Positions 15,101-26,175 of a DNA stretch of 64,000 bases are shown piece by piece (the first letter of the stretch is position 1; each line of letters begins with the position of its first letter). The position numbers were made by a program, and so were the translations under genes. Where the stretch lies: assembly GCA_947179485.1 (NCBI GenBank), contig OX359250.1, forward strand, positions 31,196,654 to 31,260,653. The letters run 5' to 3'. Below the pieces are notes generated by a model. The model made no database searches. It was not told where the DNA came from and saw only the letters and a list, made by a program, of their open reading frames with translations. Source of the stretch: Allacma fusca (Eukaryota > Arthropoda > Collembola > Symphypleona > Sminthuridae).

Positions 15101-15949
15101 ATTTCCGTTGGGTTTGAAAACGCTACATTTTAAAGACTAATTATTATTACAGGCGGGAAATTCAGGAATGAATTTTGACAATGACAACTTTTTAGAAACT
15201 TTTAGTTACGGGTGTAATCTTGTTAGTAATAGAGATTTTCATGGACTATGTACCTTTTTCACCGTTGCTTTAAAATGAGTGCGCCTGTTTACTGCACAGG
15301 GCCTTGCTCTCATTGTGTCTTTTTGTCTCACTGCCGGAGTATCTACCTTGTTGTTAGTTTTGTCTGAGCAGGGGAAGGTTCCCCTGCAATTGTACATATT
15401 TGAGTGTGTACCCACTGCTAAATGTCTTGGTGATTACATCAAAGTAATTAGCACTAATTGTGCAATAATTTAGAAAGAGTGGTTCCTTGTCGTGTGCGAA
15501 GCTCAAGGGAGAATTTATAACGTGGGGAGGAATGTGATGTTTGCAATAGATTCGAGCTTTAGATACGCTTCACTTTAGAGCTACTCCTCTTGTGGGTGTG
15601 CATTCCCAGCTATGTACGGAAATGACACTGCTGCATAGTCCTGGCTAAGTGGGACCATATATGTATCTATATATGGGGACGGCTTAGTACCCTATGAAAT
15701 GTTCAGTCGGAACGGTAGTAATAGCAAAGAGCAGGACTGACTGTCACTGTTGTATTATTAAACTGAGAGACAGTTCACAGTTCGCATACCATTACCATGG
15801 TCATTACGACGGATGTACATGTCGTAGACTTAAAGTGTGTCATTGCATTCGGGGCTCACTAGCACATGTCAATTTTGACGGGATGCTGGGACAATTGACT
15901 ACGTTTGACTATTTAGGACCAAAAGACATTTAACAAGAGTTGATCTTAC

Positions 15950-16102
15950 CCTGTTGAAGCAAAACAAGGCCTTGCGGTAATGGCCCGCCCGGTAGTGCAT
16001 CACTCCTTCGTCCATGAAGGTAGTGAAGGTAGCTTTGGGAATAACACATTTCCGACGTTTCCGAAACAAGTGGCCCTGAGAACTCCCTCCACCACCTCCT
16101 CC
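15950..16102 (-). CDS. Isolated TPR exon, TTC25/ODAD4-like
   Basis: 51 codons, phase 0 at both ends, acceptor ATCTTGTAG and donor GTAAGA. Begins with six Gly and SSQG, then basic FRKRRKCVIPK, then TFTTFMDEGVMHYRAGHYRK followed by ALFCFNR. The last part fits the first TPR of TTC25/ODAD4, a docking factor for ciliary outer dynein arms (vertebrate pattern TFPSYMAEGERLYLCGEFSKA). It could instead be another TPR protein. No other exon of the gene was recognised on the minus strand within about 10 kb on either side, so the gene is either widely spread or this is a relic. Confidence 0.55.
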
Positions 16103-16272
16103 CTACAAGATAGATACATAATTAATGGATGGGTACTGTACTGTCTCCTGAAATTTTAAAATTTTAAGGGATTTTCTCAATTCAAGTAATCACCATGGCA
16201 CTGTCGTAGCTCTGGGGCTATTCCAGGAGTTGGTTCAACTCCAGTATAATTATTCCTCAGGCACAGAAGTTT

Positions 16273-16290
16273 CTTTTTTTTTTTTTTTTT
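16273..16290. repeat. Poly(T) tract
   Basis: About 18 consecutive T. It could be the A-tail of a retroelement copy on the minus strand, but no element body was recognised beside it. Confidence 0.85.
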
Positions 16291-17335
16291 GTAGGTAGTA
16301 GGACGACACAGTTTTAGAGCTAGTATTTACTCAGCATCCCACCCGCCCACACTCTCATGTATAAGTATAGATAGATAGATATATACAGAATTGTGAGTGT
16401 ATCTGAACTGACGAAGAGTATATTCGAGATGGTTCACTCTCCGTGAGTAGTGACTCCAGCGTCGGCCTTTATTGTTAGTAGAAGAGGATTTGGAGGGTCT
16501 GAGGGAGTAGTGTAGGGAAAATTTATAGTAATCTCTACAAGTGTAAGAGATTTGTGCTGGGATTTTATTAGGAGGAAATCAATGCTATTGGAATATGAAT
16601 GGGAATATGAACAGGAGGATTGAGTGGGGGAGTGGAGGGGTATTTAGAGGCAAGTCCCTCTACCATGGGATTTCACTTGAGGAATTTGTTGGTTTGCGTA
16701 AAACTGTCTCCAGTTATTTAAGCCTCAGTTGACGCTTCCATTATGAAAAGGATACGTGGAGTTTACTCTCCCTTGCCCTTCCCATTTGTTTCTACAAGGA
16801 ATAACTCACTTCCCTCCACCACTCTAGTACAGAAGGAGGTAAAGTGTACGGTAAACAAAGGCTAGACTAAGACAATCCCTGGGCTTTGTCTTCCCTAAAT
16901 GTCAATAAGAATGTGAAGACGAACAAGAATATAATCTTTTGTTTATTTTCAGAAAGATGAGTGTGAGAAGGAAGATTAGCTACCTATAGGTATGTACACG
17001 GACTCGCCAGAGGTTTTTGTCAAAGGAAGTATTTAATATATATAAGGATGGGGGACTATACGCTAGCTCTTCCCTATATATATATAGTGACTCGTCCCGC
17101 TCTTTTCCGAATCTAGTAATTGTTACCCATAAGGCTCTCTCCTCCGTCTGGGGCTCCTATAGGAAAACCTATGATGTGGTTTTGGCCCAAGTTTTGAGGT
17201 TCGACATGGAGCAGCTCACACTCCTGCCTTCCAGATTTCAACAATAATTTCCTCTCTACTATTTTCTCCAACCGGAGGACTCTTCCACTGAACTGACTAT
17301 AGCGTTAGCACGTTGATGTCCTCTCGGCCTGTCTA

Positions 17336-17590
17336 CTTTCCGTCAGTATGTCCGCTCCGATCCCTCAGAATGTCCACTCCTTTGCTTCAGGTTGTCCGCT
17401 CCTATTCTTTTTCGTATGTTTGCTCCTCGGCTTGAGTATATATATTTGCTCCTATCCTTGAGAATGTTCACTCCCATGGAGACTGTATCTATCCCTCGGT
17501 ATGTCCTCTCCTATCCTTGGGTAATGTCCGCCTCAATCCTTTCGGTTTTACCCGCTTCAATCCTTTGGGTTTGTCCGCTCCAATTTCCCC
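17336..17590 (+). repeat. Degenerate tandem repeat, about 30 bp, TGTCCGCTCC core
   Basis: TATGTCCGCTCC, ATGTCCACTCC, TTGTCCGCTCC, ATGTTTGCTCC, ATGTTCACTCC, ATGTCCTCTCC, ATGTCCGCCTC and TTGTCCGCTCC occur at roughly 25-35 bp intervals, each followed by a CCTT-GGG-like spacer. Confidence 0.8.
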
Positions 17591-17997
17591 TTTTTTCTCC
17601 CGAGCGTCGTGGGTATTTTTCCTGGATTTTGTTTTTCTCAGCAGCTCCCTCCAGACGGGAGCTTCTTGGAGGTGTGGAAGCCCTTGGTGAAAGGTGAGGA
17701 CGAGGTAGCCATAAGGAGTCCTATGGAGTGGAAAAAGCCGTAGCTATATAGAAGACTAGGGTGTTATTGAAGGGGAGCCAAGAACAGTGGCAGTTTTGAA
17801 GTCGTATGAAAGCCGAGCAATTTTGAAATTGTGTGGAAGGCACTGGTTTGGATTGACGGGAAGAAATGGTTTGGATGGATGGGAAGGAGTAGTGTGTGTT
17901 TGTGGAGGGAAAGGAATATAGTGAGTTTGGAAGGAAAGTAATGATTCAGGTGTGTCGACAGGAATGATGGAGATATCTATGTACTTGGGGAGGGAAT

Positions 17998-18050
17998 GAG
18001 AGAGAGAGAGAGAGAGGGAGAGAGAGAGAGGAGAGAGAGAGGAGAAGAAG
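17998..18050. repeat. (GA)n microsatellite
   Basis: About 53 bp of imperfect GA. Confidence 0.95.
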
Positions 18051-18632
18051 AGTGGGAGAAGGGTTTTAAGGTCTTGGAAAGGTGTGTGACAATGGATCGG
18101 TGTAGGGAAGGTAATGGAAGGTGGAAAAAAAGAGGGAAAGAACAGAGGTCGGTGAGGCTGAAGGGAAGAGTCCGAGAGCACTCTTTTTTCTACGAGGTTT
18201 TGTAATGCACTCGCCTAGGAAAAGAGAGGAATGAGGTGTGTCGACAGGGGAGAGATATGCAGTGAGACGGGTCGAGTTGCTCGCAGTCTATTTATACGGA
18301 CTGTACGGGAGTAGTATCTATGTGCCACTGACACAAGTTTTTTTAAAAAAACCTAATTCCATTTAATATCCATTTCGGAGGTTAAAAGCTTTTTCTTCTT
18401 TGATGGAATTTTTGATCGATTATAATCTCTTCGCCCGCGCCTCCCGAACTTCATAGACGGACTCATCTGTCGTGCATGTGTCTAATAACTCTTAATGTTT
18501 TCGTATCAGGTTCCTCCATTTGAGTTCGGCATGCAAAAGTCTCATAACTCATGGACTGGATTTTCACCGGCCATCATCATCCATGGTGGTATAAGAAAAG
18601 GTACGTAAGGACCTCTCCTTTCCTTGTTCCTT

Positions 18633-18637
<5 letters not shown>

Positions 18638-18680
<43 letters not shown>

Positions 18681-18690
18681 CCTCTCTCTC
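18638..18690. repeat. (CT)n microsatellite
   Basis: About 53 bp, one TG and one CC interruption. Confidence 0.96.
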
Positions 18691-19305
18691 ACCAGACAAA
18701 ACACCAGAATACACAAATACATTAGCTTGTGCACACATCCACCTCCGATGACATGTGTTGGTGTGTCAAGTGAAAGCGGGGGCTGGAGGAGAGAAACTAA
18801 ATATCAGGGACAAAGTTACGGTGTCAGTTGTGAGCACAGCTAAGTAAGTTTGTGCAATGGAGACGTTTATCGTCTCCCGATGTTTCACTGTAATCAATTT
18901 TCTCTCTTCATGAACTACACAGGACTCAGAGAACTGTAGGATTTTACGTGGTTTCTCCTTATATGTATCTCTATTACTCCTCCAGATATCTACTATACAG
19001 GGGAACCTCATTTATAGCAAAATAGTTTTATCTCCACTCTGCTCCTCTCTCTCTCTCTCCCAGTCCCTTTTTCTCTTCAATTACTTCCCAAGTGAAAATC
19101 TTTGTAGCTCTGTATGCACACATGCTTCCAATTCAGGGAAATTGAGAGGGTCTGTGAGTAGGAAAATGTGTAGGTAACCCAAGCTGTCATGTCTGCATGG
19201 GAGATAAGTGATTTCGTAAGTACAGGCGTAGGCATCCCGTCATACACATATTACCCTGCTAAGAACCAAAAGGCCATGGGTAACAAAAGCTTGGAAATGG
19301 AACCT

Positions 19306-19377
<72 letters not shown>
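19306..19377. repeat. (CA)n microsatellite
   Basis: About 36 CA units with a single T substitution; one of the longest simple arrays in the window. Confidence 0.97.
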
Positions 19378-19378
<1 letters not shown>

Positions 19379-19614
19379 GACTAGTCAAGCCTTTCACTTG
19401 AAACTTTCCCATATATGAGGGGACGATCCATTTATTTTCTGAATGGTTTTCGAGCTAATAAATTTTAGCCCCATAACTATACAGTATTCCAGGCATTCAT
19501 TTTTACTTCCTAACCATCCGCAATGGGAAGGCTCTACACATGTTCATACAGGCTCTCAGATCACACATATGTACGTCCCAAGGTGGGATGTAAGGATACT
19601 TACTCATTATCAAC

Positions 19615-19755
19615 CAATAGAGAGTTGCTCATCAGGAATTTATATAAAAAATTCCCCTTCTCCTCATGATTATATAGAACGCTCCTCATCATACGAAGGC
19701 ATAGAAAGTTGCTCATCTTATGAGGACATAGAAAGTCACTCATGTGAAAGTTCCT
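19615..19755 (+). repeat. 27-30 bp tandem repeat, about 4-5 units
   Basis: CATAGAAAGTTGCTCATCTT and variants (TAGAGAGTTGCTCATC, TATAGAACGCTCCTCATC, CATAGAAAGTCACTCATG). Translates as a repetitive IESCSSYE-like stretch; no sign it is a gene. Confidence 0.75.
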
Positions 19756-20490
19756 TATTATGAGCATATGGTGGGTTGAGAAGCAAAGGGAACTTTCGGG
19801 AGCGGACGCTAATGAGGGTATTGAGATATTCATATTTTTTATTTGAAGGGCTTATCCAAAGTGAAAGTATGGAATATTTCAAGGAATGCAGGAATAATTC
19901 AAGTAAATTGTTGCATTTTACAGCGTTGCATTTGTGATGGGCTGAGCAGCTGGGGTCCTTATCATGGACTAGCCAGTGTCTACATGATCCTGGTGAAATG
20001 CGAGTACATGAATGGGAGCTGGAGGGGGAGAGGATTTGCGGAGAGAGGGAACTTATGGAAAGATGCTTAGTCTTATCATCGCCATGCCTTTTGGATTGAA
20101 TGAGGTAAATTGTTGTCTGTTATTTGAGGAATGAAATGGATCTTCGGGAAGATTACTGGCGAGGACTCGGTCCATGGGTGAGAAGAAGCCAGGGAGTAGG
20201 TCTGAGTCTGACAACCCACAAAAGCGGAGCGGAGTGAGTAAGTAAGGAGGTGCAGCTCCAGCATAAGGGAGAAGAGGCACGGGAGAAAGAAAGACAAGAG
20301 CGGAGTTGTTCAAGTCAGAGGGAAAAGGTGGAAAGAATGGAACTGTACGCTCCGCTCCGACGGACTTTGTATGGGGCCGAGAGTGGGGTGGAGTCCGCGC
20401 ACCAAACTACTTGAGAGAATTCGCAGAGATCTGCATCAGAGAAGGTCCATGTTGAGTTGAAATCTATACTCCGCCATGCGAAATCCCGCT

Positions 20491-20548
20491 CTGTTTCCTC
20501 TCTCTCTCTCTGGCTCTGGCTCTGACTCTGACTCTGGCTCTGGCTCCG
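20491..20548. repeat. (CT)n followed by (GGCTCT/GACTCT)n hexamers
   Basis: CT run followed by six hexamer-like units GGCTCT, GACTCT, GGCTCC. Gives an SQSQSQ pseudo-ORF on the minus strand. Confidence 0.9.
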
Positions 20549-20676
20549 TCTGCCTCTCTTTCCCTTCTGATCAATAGTATACTCAAACACTATACGGAGA
20601 GTCTCTGACTTGGTCTGACACAGCAGCTTGAGCCGCTCCGAACGACCACGTCTCTCCCAGAACTTCACTCTCTCCC

Positions 20677-20704
20677 TTCTCTCTCTCTCTCTCTCTCTCT
20701 CTCT
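20677..20704. repeat. (CT)n microsatellite
   Basis: About 13 CT units. Confidence 0.95.
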
Positions 20705-21359
20705 GGCGACTCTGCATTTGCCTGGCCGTCGTGGACACGGAGACGAGAGTGGGACGAGGACGGCGATCCGACGTCAATCGACTTCCTTAATTGTCTCCCC
20801 GAGATTCCAACATCCCAAACTTGTCGGCTGTCAGGTCCTCAGTGATGTGTGTATCTCTCACAAGTGTCGAGACTGACTCTGCTCCTCTCCCTGCAATAAA
20901 CGACTCCACAGACCACGTTCCTCCAGCCTTCTCTCAGGACTGTCCCTCATCCAGAGCTACAAGTCCTGGAAATTTTTTCCAGCCAAAGTCCCAATCCGTC
21001 AACACACCCCGAGTTATGTGCACCGACAGCATCCTTCAACTCCATTTCCACCAACGACAGCTCACGCAACTCTAAAAACTAAAACTTTCCACATGATTTA
21101 TATCACACTGAAATAAAGATTAAAAAAAAAAAACCTACTTTACTATTTACCCTTCCTTCCAACATTCAAAACTACCTTCCAACTCTGACTACCTCCGAAG
21201 CCAGTCGGAGCCACAGAACTGAGTCAACACGGTTGCTATTAAAAAGTTAATATTTGTTCTCTGAACCTCCAAAAAAGTTACTACACCCAAAACTCTCAAG
21301 ACACGAGAAACATTTGTAGAGTACTACTCCTGCATCGAACATATTGATTGATGCCACTT

Positions 21360-21385
21360 GCTACAAACCAAAGCCAGCTCTAAGT

Positions 21386-21416
<31 letters not shown>

Positions 21417-21780
21417 GCCTCTGTCAATCATACAGAAGCCAGTCCTAAGTTGTACACAGAGGTCCGCTCTGTATATATTCCCACACGCGGCAGTTCAATA
21501 GTATACATCAAGTCACTTGTGTACGTTTACATGCAAGTCAGCTGAACTTTGTACAGAAGCCCCTCTCAAGAGTTACCCAAGATCCCGGCTTGCTCTATAT
21601 CTATATATATCTACCGTACAGGGAATGTTATACAGACGCCTGTTGTAAGTCACAGAACTGTTGGAAGTTTGAAAGAGGGAAGTTGTGAGTTCCACGGACA
21701 CCAGTTGTAAGGAGTAGTACAGAAAGCCTGTTGTAAGTGATACAGAGGCGTGTGTTGTAAGTAATAAGGAGTCAGTATTG
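21360..21780 (+). repeat. Degenerate repeat with AAGCC.GTTGTAAGT core
   Basis: Copies include AAGCCAGCTCTAAGTCACA, AAGCCAGTCCTAAGTTGTAC, GCCTGTTGTAAGTCACAGA, CACCAGTTGTAAGGAGTA, AAGCCTGTTGTAAGTGATAC and GTGTGTTGTAAGTAATA. Interrupted by a CA microsatellite at 21390. Its right end overlaps candidate exon A. Confidence 0.7.
21390..21415. repeat. (CA)n microsatellite
   Basis: About 12 CA units inside the AAGCC-type repeat. Confidence 0.95.
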
Positions 21781-21876
21781 GAAGTAGTAGCGAAGGTAGG
21801 AGACAAGGCAGGAACTCTGGCTACTCAAGTGGGAAAGGAGTTGGACGAGGGGTTGTTGAAAATCCTGGAGGAAAGT
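21718..21876 (+). CDS. Candidate ectodomain exon A
   Basis: Frame open from 21718 to a GTGAGT-type donor at 21877-21882; contains VLEVVAKVGDKAGTLATQV and KELDEGLLKILEE, an amphipathic helical pattern. Its 5' part overlaps a degenerate repeat (TTGTAAGT units), which weakens the case. Linked to B by a possible 84-86 bp intron, but the best donor is in phase 0 whereas B needs phase 1. Confidence 0.25.
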
Positions 21877-21960
21877 GTGAGTGTATTGAAAGTTTTTAAA
21901 TTGAATTTTACCTATTCAATTACCATTGAGTTCCTGCTGGCATTGTCATTCCCCTCCCAG

Positions 21961-22292
21961 TTGGAACTTTCCAGTCAAAGATGCTGGAGTCAAATGTCAG
22001 GGAACAGTTACTGAAGATAACGGACCTAGTGCAAGTGTCATGTCTGAAATTTAACGGGAGTTGGACTGGGCCAGAGAGGGACACATTTGAAATTAATTGG
22101 CAATTAAGTTTACGCAATAATACCAGTGATCAGTTTCGGTTTAAGTTTCCCACAAGTGAGTGTCAGCTTACGGACTTTGGCGGGTTCAAGGGACTCATTG
22201 TAGATGCTCATAATGATGTTCGGGATGTTGACGTAGACTCGGCTTCCCAGAAGAGTCAACTAAATAGGATCCCGTCAGTGTTGAATGGGGAC
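21961..22292 (+). CDS. Candidate ectodomain exon B
   Basis: Acceptor CCCCTCCCAG (21951-21960) and donor GAC|GTGAGT (22293). Encodes MLESNVREQLLKITDLVQVS, CLKFNGSWTG (sequon), FEINWQLSLRNNTSDQF and SECQLTDFGGFKG. Two Cys and two Asn sequons fit a secreted or extracellular segment. No family recognised. The phase does not match candidate C cleanly, so it may belong to a different splice form or gene. Confidence 0.35.
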
Positions 22293-22316
22293 GTGAGTCA
22301 GCCATGGGATCATCAG

Positions 22317-22764
22317 GAGCTTTAAATATGAGATATTTGTGGACCCTGAGCTTGGGAACATTGTTGAATGTGATTCTCTCAACGACATCCCTATCTTGGA
22401 CTCCTGCCCAACTCAAGGATCTCAATTTGGCGGAGTTTGGGGGACTGTCGGAGAGAGTTTACAGCTCATGGAGGATTGCTACCAATCGGCTGGACAGGAG
22501 TGATAATGACTCTGTGCTCACCAAAACTTTCTGTGACTCGATATTGTTGGTGGAGAGTCGGGCTGAGTCCTGCTGGGTGAGGAGCGAGGAGTCATCCCCA
22601 CGTGAGACCTTATTTGTCCAAAAGCAAATACCCTCCGTGCAGGTCCAGAGTCTCAGTCATTTGGACTGGCTCGGGAAGGAGCAGCTTCCCGAGGATGCCG
22701 CTCACTTCTGGACCAAATTGATGGATCAAGAAATTCTTGCGTTCGTACAAAAATTGTTCCATGG
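22317..22764 (+). CDS. Candidate ectodomain exon C of the GPR158-like gene
   Basis: Open frame ending at donor GG|GTGAGT (22765) in phase 2, which is exactly the phase needed by the 29606 exon. Contains LWTLSLGTLLNVIL, weakly like THATNFLNVML of the GPR158 Cache region, then GGLSERVYSSWRIATN, two Cys and HFWTKLMDQEILAFVQKLFH. The left boundary is uncertain: AG at 22315-22316, 22331-22332 and 22416-22417 are all possible. A second frame (22333-22503) is also open and coding-like (IFVDPELGNIVECDSLND), so the local structure is unresolved. Confidence 0.42.
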
Positions 22765-23303
22765 GTGAGTTTTTTTCTTACAACCACGCTCCAAATGGTC
22801 CCATTCAGAAGTGCTGACGTAGTACATATAATTACATGATTGCATCCACACATGCACGTCCAGTCCTAAACCCCCCCCCCACACACACACACCCACACAA
22901 CCTCTCCCATCCACTGACACATTTCCCCCATAAAAAGACAGTACATAATTACGTGCAGACTGTCATCCCATGTCATGTAATGTACCTCTGCAGTTGACTC
23001 TGTATTTTTTTTTACAAGAGGGACTCTTTCCCAGAATTTCCTTTTATAAATTTTATAGACGCATATATATTTCTACTACCACATCCCCTCTGTCTACAGT
23101 CCCAGTCCTATGACCTATAGCCAGAGACATATCGGATAGCCTACAACTAATTATAGTATAATACCTACCGCCCACATATTATTACTTCCTCATGTTCCCC
23201 GCTCTTCCTCCGTTTTTGTTTCCATTGACTAGCATTAGTTTCCTGCCAAAAATGTTCCCAGATTTAATTATTAGAGTATCATTCCAAAGCCATTATATCC
23301 GAG

Positions 23304-23324
23304 GAGAGAGAGAGAGAGAGAGAG
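23304..23324. repeat. (GA)n microsatellite
   Basis: About ten GA units. Confidence 0.95.
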
Positions 23325-24839
23325 CATCAAGAGCACTATTAACGGGAGTATGTTGGAACAGTTCCCGGAAAGCACTCTCAGCCCCCTGCTGTCAAATCAA
23401 AAGAGCTCAAGAGAAACAGGATGAGATAAATGTCTGCAGAGTATTTAATCCGAGATTATTTCGTCTGTCAGGTTCTGATTTACATGGGGAAAAATGAACT
23501 CGTAAAAACAGTTTTTTTTCCTTTCGGGGTGGGGTGACCCAATAAAAGTTCCTGTCTCAAAATATATTTTCATTAAATCCTGACCCATCATGTGAAGAAA
23601 AATTCATAGGAAAATAAATAAGTAAAGGAAAAACAAATTACAATATCATTTCCAACATTATCTGGCTCCGAGGGAAGGTTCCTCAACTTGATTTCTAAAG
23701 ATTGCTTCAAATAATTACTATAGATAGAGTTATAATAATAAAAAAAATAGTTAGAAAGAAATGGGATGGCTCAATTTTTTAAAAGGATTTTCCGAGGGGG
23801 AAGGTCCTCCAGGGGAAAATGGCTATTTGGATACATACGACAGGCGTAATGTGATATATCTCACTTGTCTTTACCTAATCCTGCCTTTCTTTCATCATTC
23901 TCCGACTGAATGGTTCTTTATATCAATTGTTATATTTCTGTGATCTGTCTTTCACAAGCAAGACAAGTTGATTACTTTTTTCCCCTTCTCTTCAATTCAC
24001 TCATCAAATCTCCGCCGGCTCGGATCTGTCAGCTTGTGCCTGCTCAGCAAGTAATCCTTAACTTTCCTCATCACTAGAACTAGTATACTCATGGTCTGGT
24101 CCGCCCTGGCTCAGTAGTATTCATGAAGGTAGATCGTCCTATCTGTTATGGGCTAGTATTAATAATATCCATAATGTCCACACACACACATATGGTTGTT
24201 GGAACATCCCAACTCTGACTGCTGAGCGATTCATCAAAGGCGGAATTGCTGTTTGTCGGCAGCGCACCTGACCGTTCTCTCATTTAATTCAACCATATGT
24301 GGAGCTTTCGGAGAGCACTCTGGAAAGTGCAGTCACAGGCGGGACTTTTCCAAGGCGTTGTTAATATTATTGCAAAAGAAACTCTTTACATTGCAAGAGT
24401 ATCCCTCTTCGCGTATCCCCCCGCCGACCAGTATCTGATGGTAAATATTTTATGGAGTGTAAGTGCGTGTATCAATCTCATACCATCCGGGCCCAGACGT
24501 AGTCAAAGCCTGTAGCTGTGTACACACACATGGAACGTACAATTAAATAGATATAGATACATAACGTCACGTCAGCTAAGAGGTAAATTTCTCCGGACGT
24601 AGGCGTTTTTTCTTGAATGCGAGAATAGCAAAGGTCTGGCACATTGTTCAGAGACGTATGATCATGCAGGGAATGTACATTGCCACGTTATCGCTTTTTG
24701 TTTCTACAATAATGTTATCGATCTTGCTGAAAATCCCTTTTGACTGGCGACAGCTCGTTCAATTTTCCTTGTTAATAATATCCCGACTACGAGTTTTTAC
24801 TGTTCCACTATTATTTTGGGACGCTTACTTTTGTTACTA

Positions 24840-25310
24840 GCAATTTCGGAGAAGGTCAGCTCGCTGTTTAAAAATTGCACAGATGTTCTCTGGGGGTGAT
24901 TCACAATTTCATGGTTGTTCAATTTTGGCTCTAAATCGTTCACAAATGCTCATTTTTGTTGTTCACAACTTCACAGGTACTTTCATTGGTTCTCAGAGTC
25001 GCATTGGGGACGTTCGCAATTTTTCTTCTTAGCAATGTCGTAGTTATTCATATTTGTTTTCCCATCTACATGTTAACTTTTATTTATGAACAACGGTTCT
25101 GGATTCTATCTTTGCTTGTGAATAACGTTACAGATTTTACGTTTGATTCCCAAAAAAAACCTGCTGGTTTTTAATTTGGTTTTTAAAAAACTTTCTCAAG
25201 TTTTGCATTTGTTTCTAAATAAAATTTCGTGTGTTCACTGTTGAGTCTCCATAAGTTTCCAGATAGCTGCTTTTGCTTCTTAACAATTTCACAAAATGAA
25301 CTTTCACTTT
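24840..25310 (+). repeat. Degenerate tandem repeat, units about 30-36 bp
   Basis: Recurring pattern TTTGCTTCTTAACAATTTCA / CACAAATGTTCA with heavy drift (for example around 24930-24965, 25020-25045 and 25270-25300). Lies in the large intron region of the GPR158-like gene. Resembles repeats at 36660, 41110 and 54170. Confidence 0.65.
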
Positions 25311-26118
25311 ATTATAGTCAACGGTATAGGTATCCTGCCTATGTTTCTAACATTACCACGAAATCCAGTATTACATATGAGGATCATTCCTGAGTAATTA
25401 CATTAAGGAGCATAGATGCAAAACGGGTCAAGTCCATTTATAAAAAATTCGTTCTATTCCCTAACTCCCGAGCATGGGTCACTCATGGGTGAAATCCTCA
25501 AGATCTAAGGTCATCAGGATTTAGTAGAACATTGAGGTCAAAAATGCAATGGCTGCAGAACGGATGATATCCAGGGTTCTTACATTTAGTTAAGTGAGCG
25601 TACATTTTTTTTTTGATATTTCAAACTAAATGCAATGTGTAATGTTGAGTGAGAGGATATTACTTGCAATAATTCTTGGTCATTTGGAATTGACAAGATT
25701 TTCGTTTCTCCTGTAAAAATTTTGCAAAGTGGACCTAACCTTTTTGCAACTGTACTCCTCCTCCTACGAGAGCATGACCGACGTTCGCCTGGCCCCGATA
25801 GGATGGAGGGCATAGTTAGACGTGTGTCTGTTGACTCTTGATGTATGTTGGTGTGTAATTACGGCGGGTGCTCAGATGCTAGCAGCTAGAGTTAGGAGGA
25901 CGAGGGATAATAATATATCAGGCTAAATGTGTAGTCAGGGCAGTGAGTAGTGTACAAATGGAGGAGATGCTGGGAAAATAAAAGGCATTCGGTCCATTGT
26001 CCACTTCTGGAGACTCACCATGTTCTCGCTTTGTTAATCCCCAAGAAAATATACTTCTCTGGGCGTTACTTTCCATTAATCTTTAATCGAGTGAAAGTTG
26101 CTTTCCTTTGGCGACTGT

Positions 26119-26175
26119 ATGTGTGTGTGTGTGTGTGTGTGTGTGGACGTGTGTGTGTGTGTGTGTGTGTGTGTG
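26119..26175. repeat. (GT)n microsatellite
   Basis: About 57 bp of GT interrupted once by GGACGT. Confidence 0.97.

Larger units (their letters stand above)
1..15949. other. Left flank without recognisable genes
   Basis: Apart from the repeats listed, no open frame here has family motifs. The most coding-like stretch is 13952-14190, which is open on the plus strand and partly on the minus strand (minus reading includes GKAFTPPRQIRSGGRIPRSR), and could be an unrecognised exon. The remainder is AT-leaning DNA with CT-rich and TACATA-rich patches. Confidence 0.6.
16103..21717. other. Repeat-rich interval between the TPR exon and the GPR158-like gene
   Basis: Holds five long dinucleotide arrays, three degenerate tandem repeats and GC-richer patches at about 20340-20480 and 20700-21060. 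The latter is a plausible place for promoter and 5' exon of the GPR158-like gene, but no start codon with signal peptide could be supported. Confidence 0.5.

Noticed and set aside
17756-18181. 141-codon minus-strand open frame
   Set aside because: Spans the (GA)n microsatellite; composition is Ser/Leu/Pro low complexity with no domain pattern.
19443-19763. 106-codon plus-strand frame with IESCSSYE-like repeats
   Set aside because: Follows the 27-30 bp DNA repeat; no start context or neighbouring exons.
24613-25174. Hydrophobic plus-strand frames resembling membrane proteins
   Set aside because: They arise from the T-rich degenerate tandem repeat; no continuous frame and no family match.
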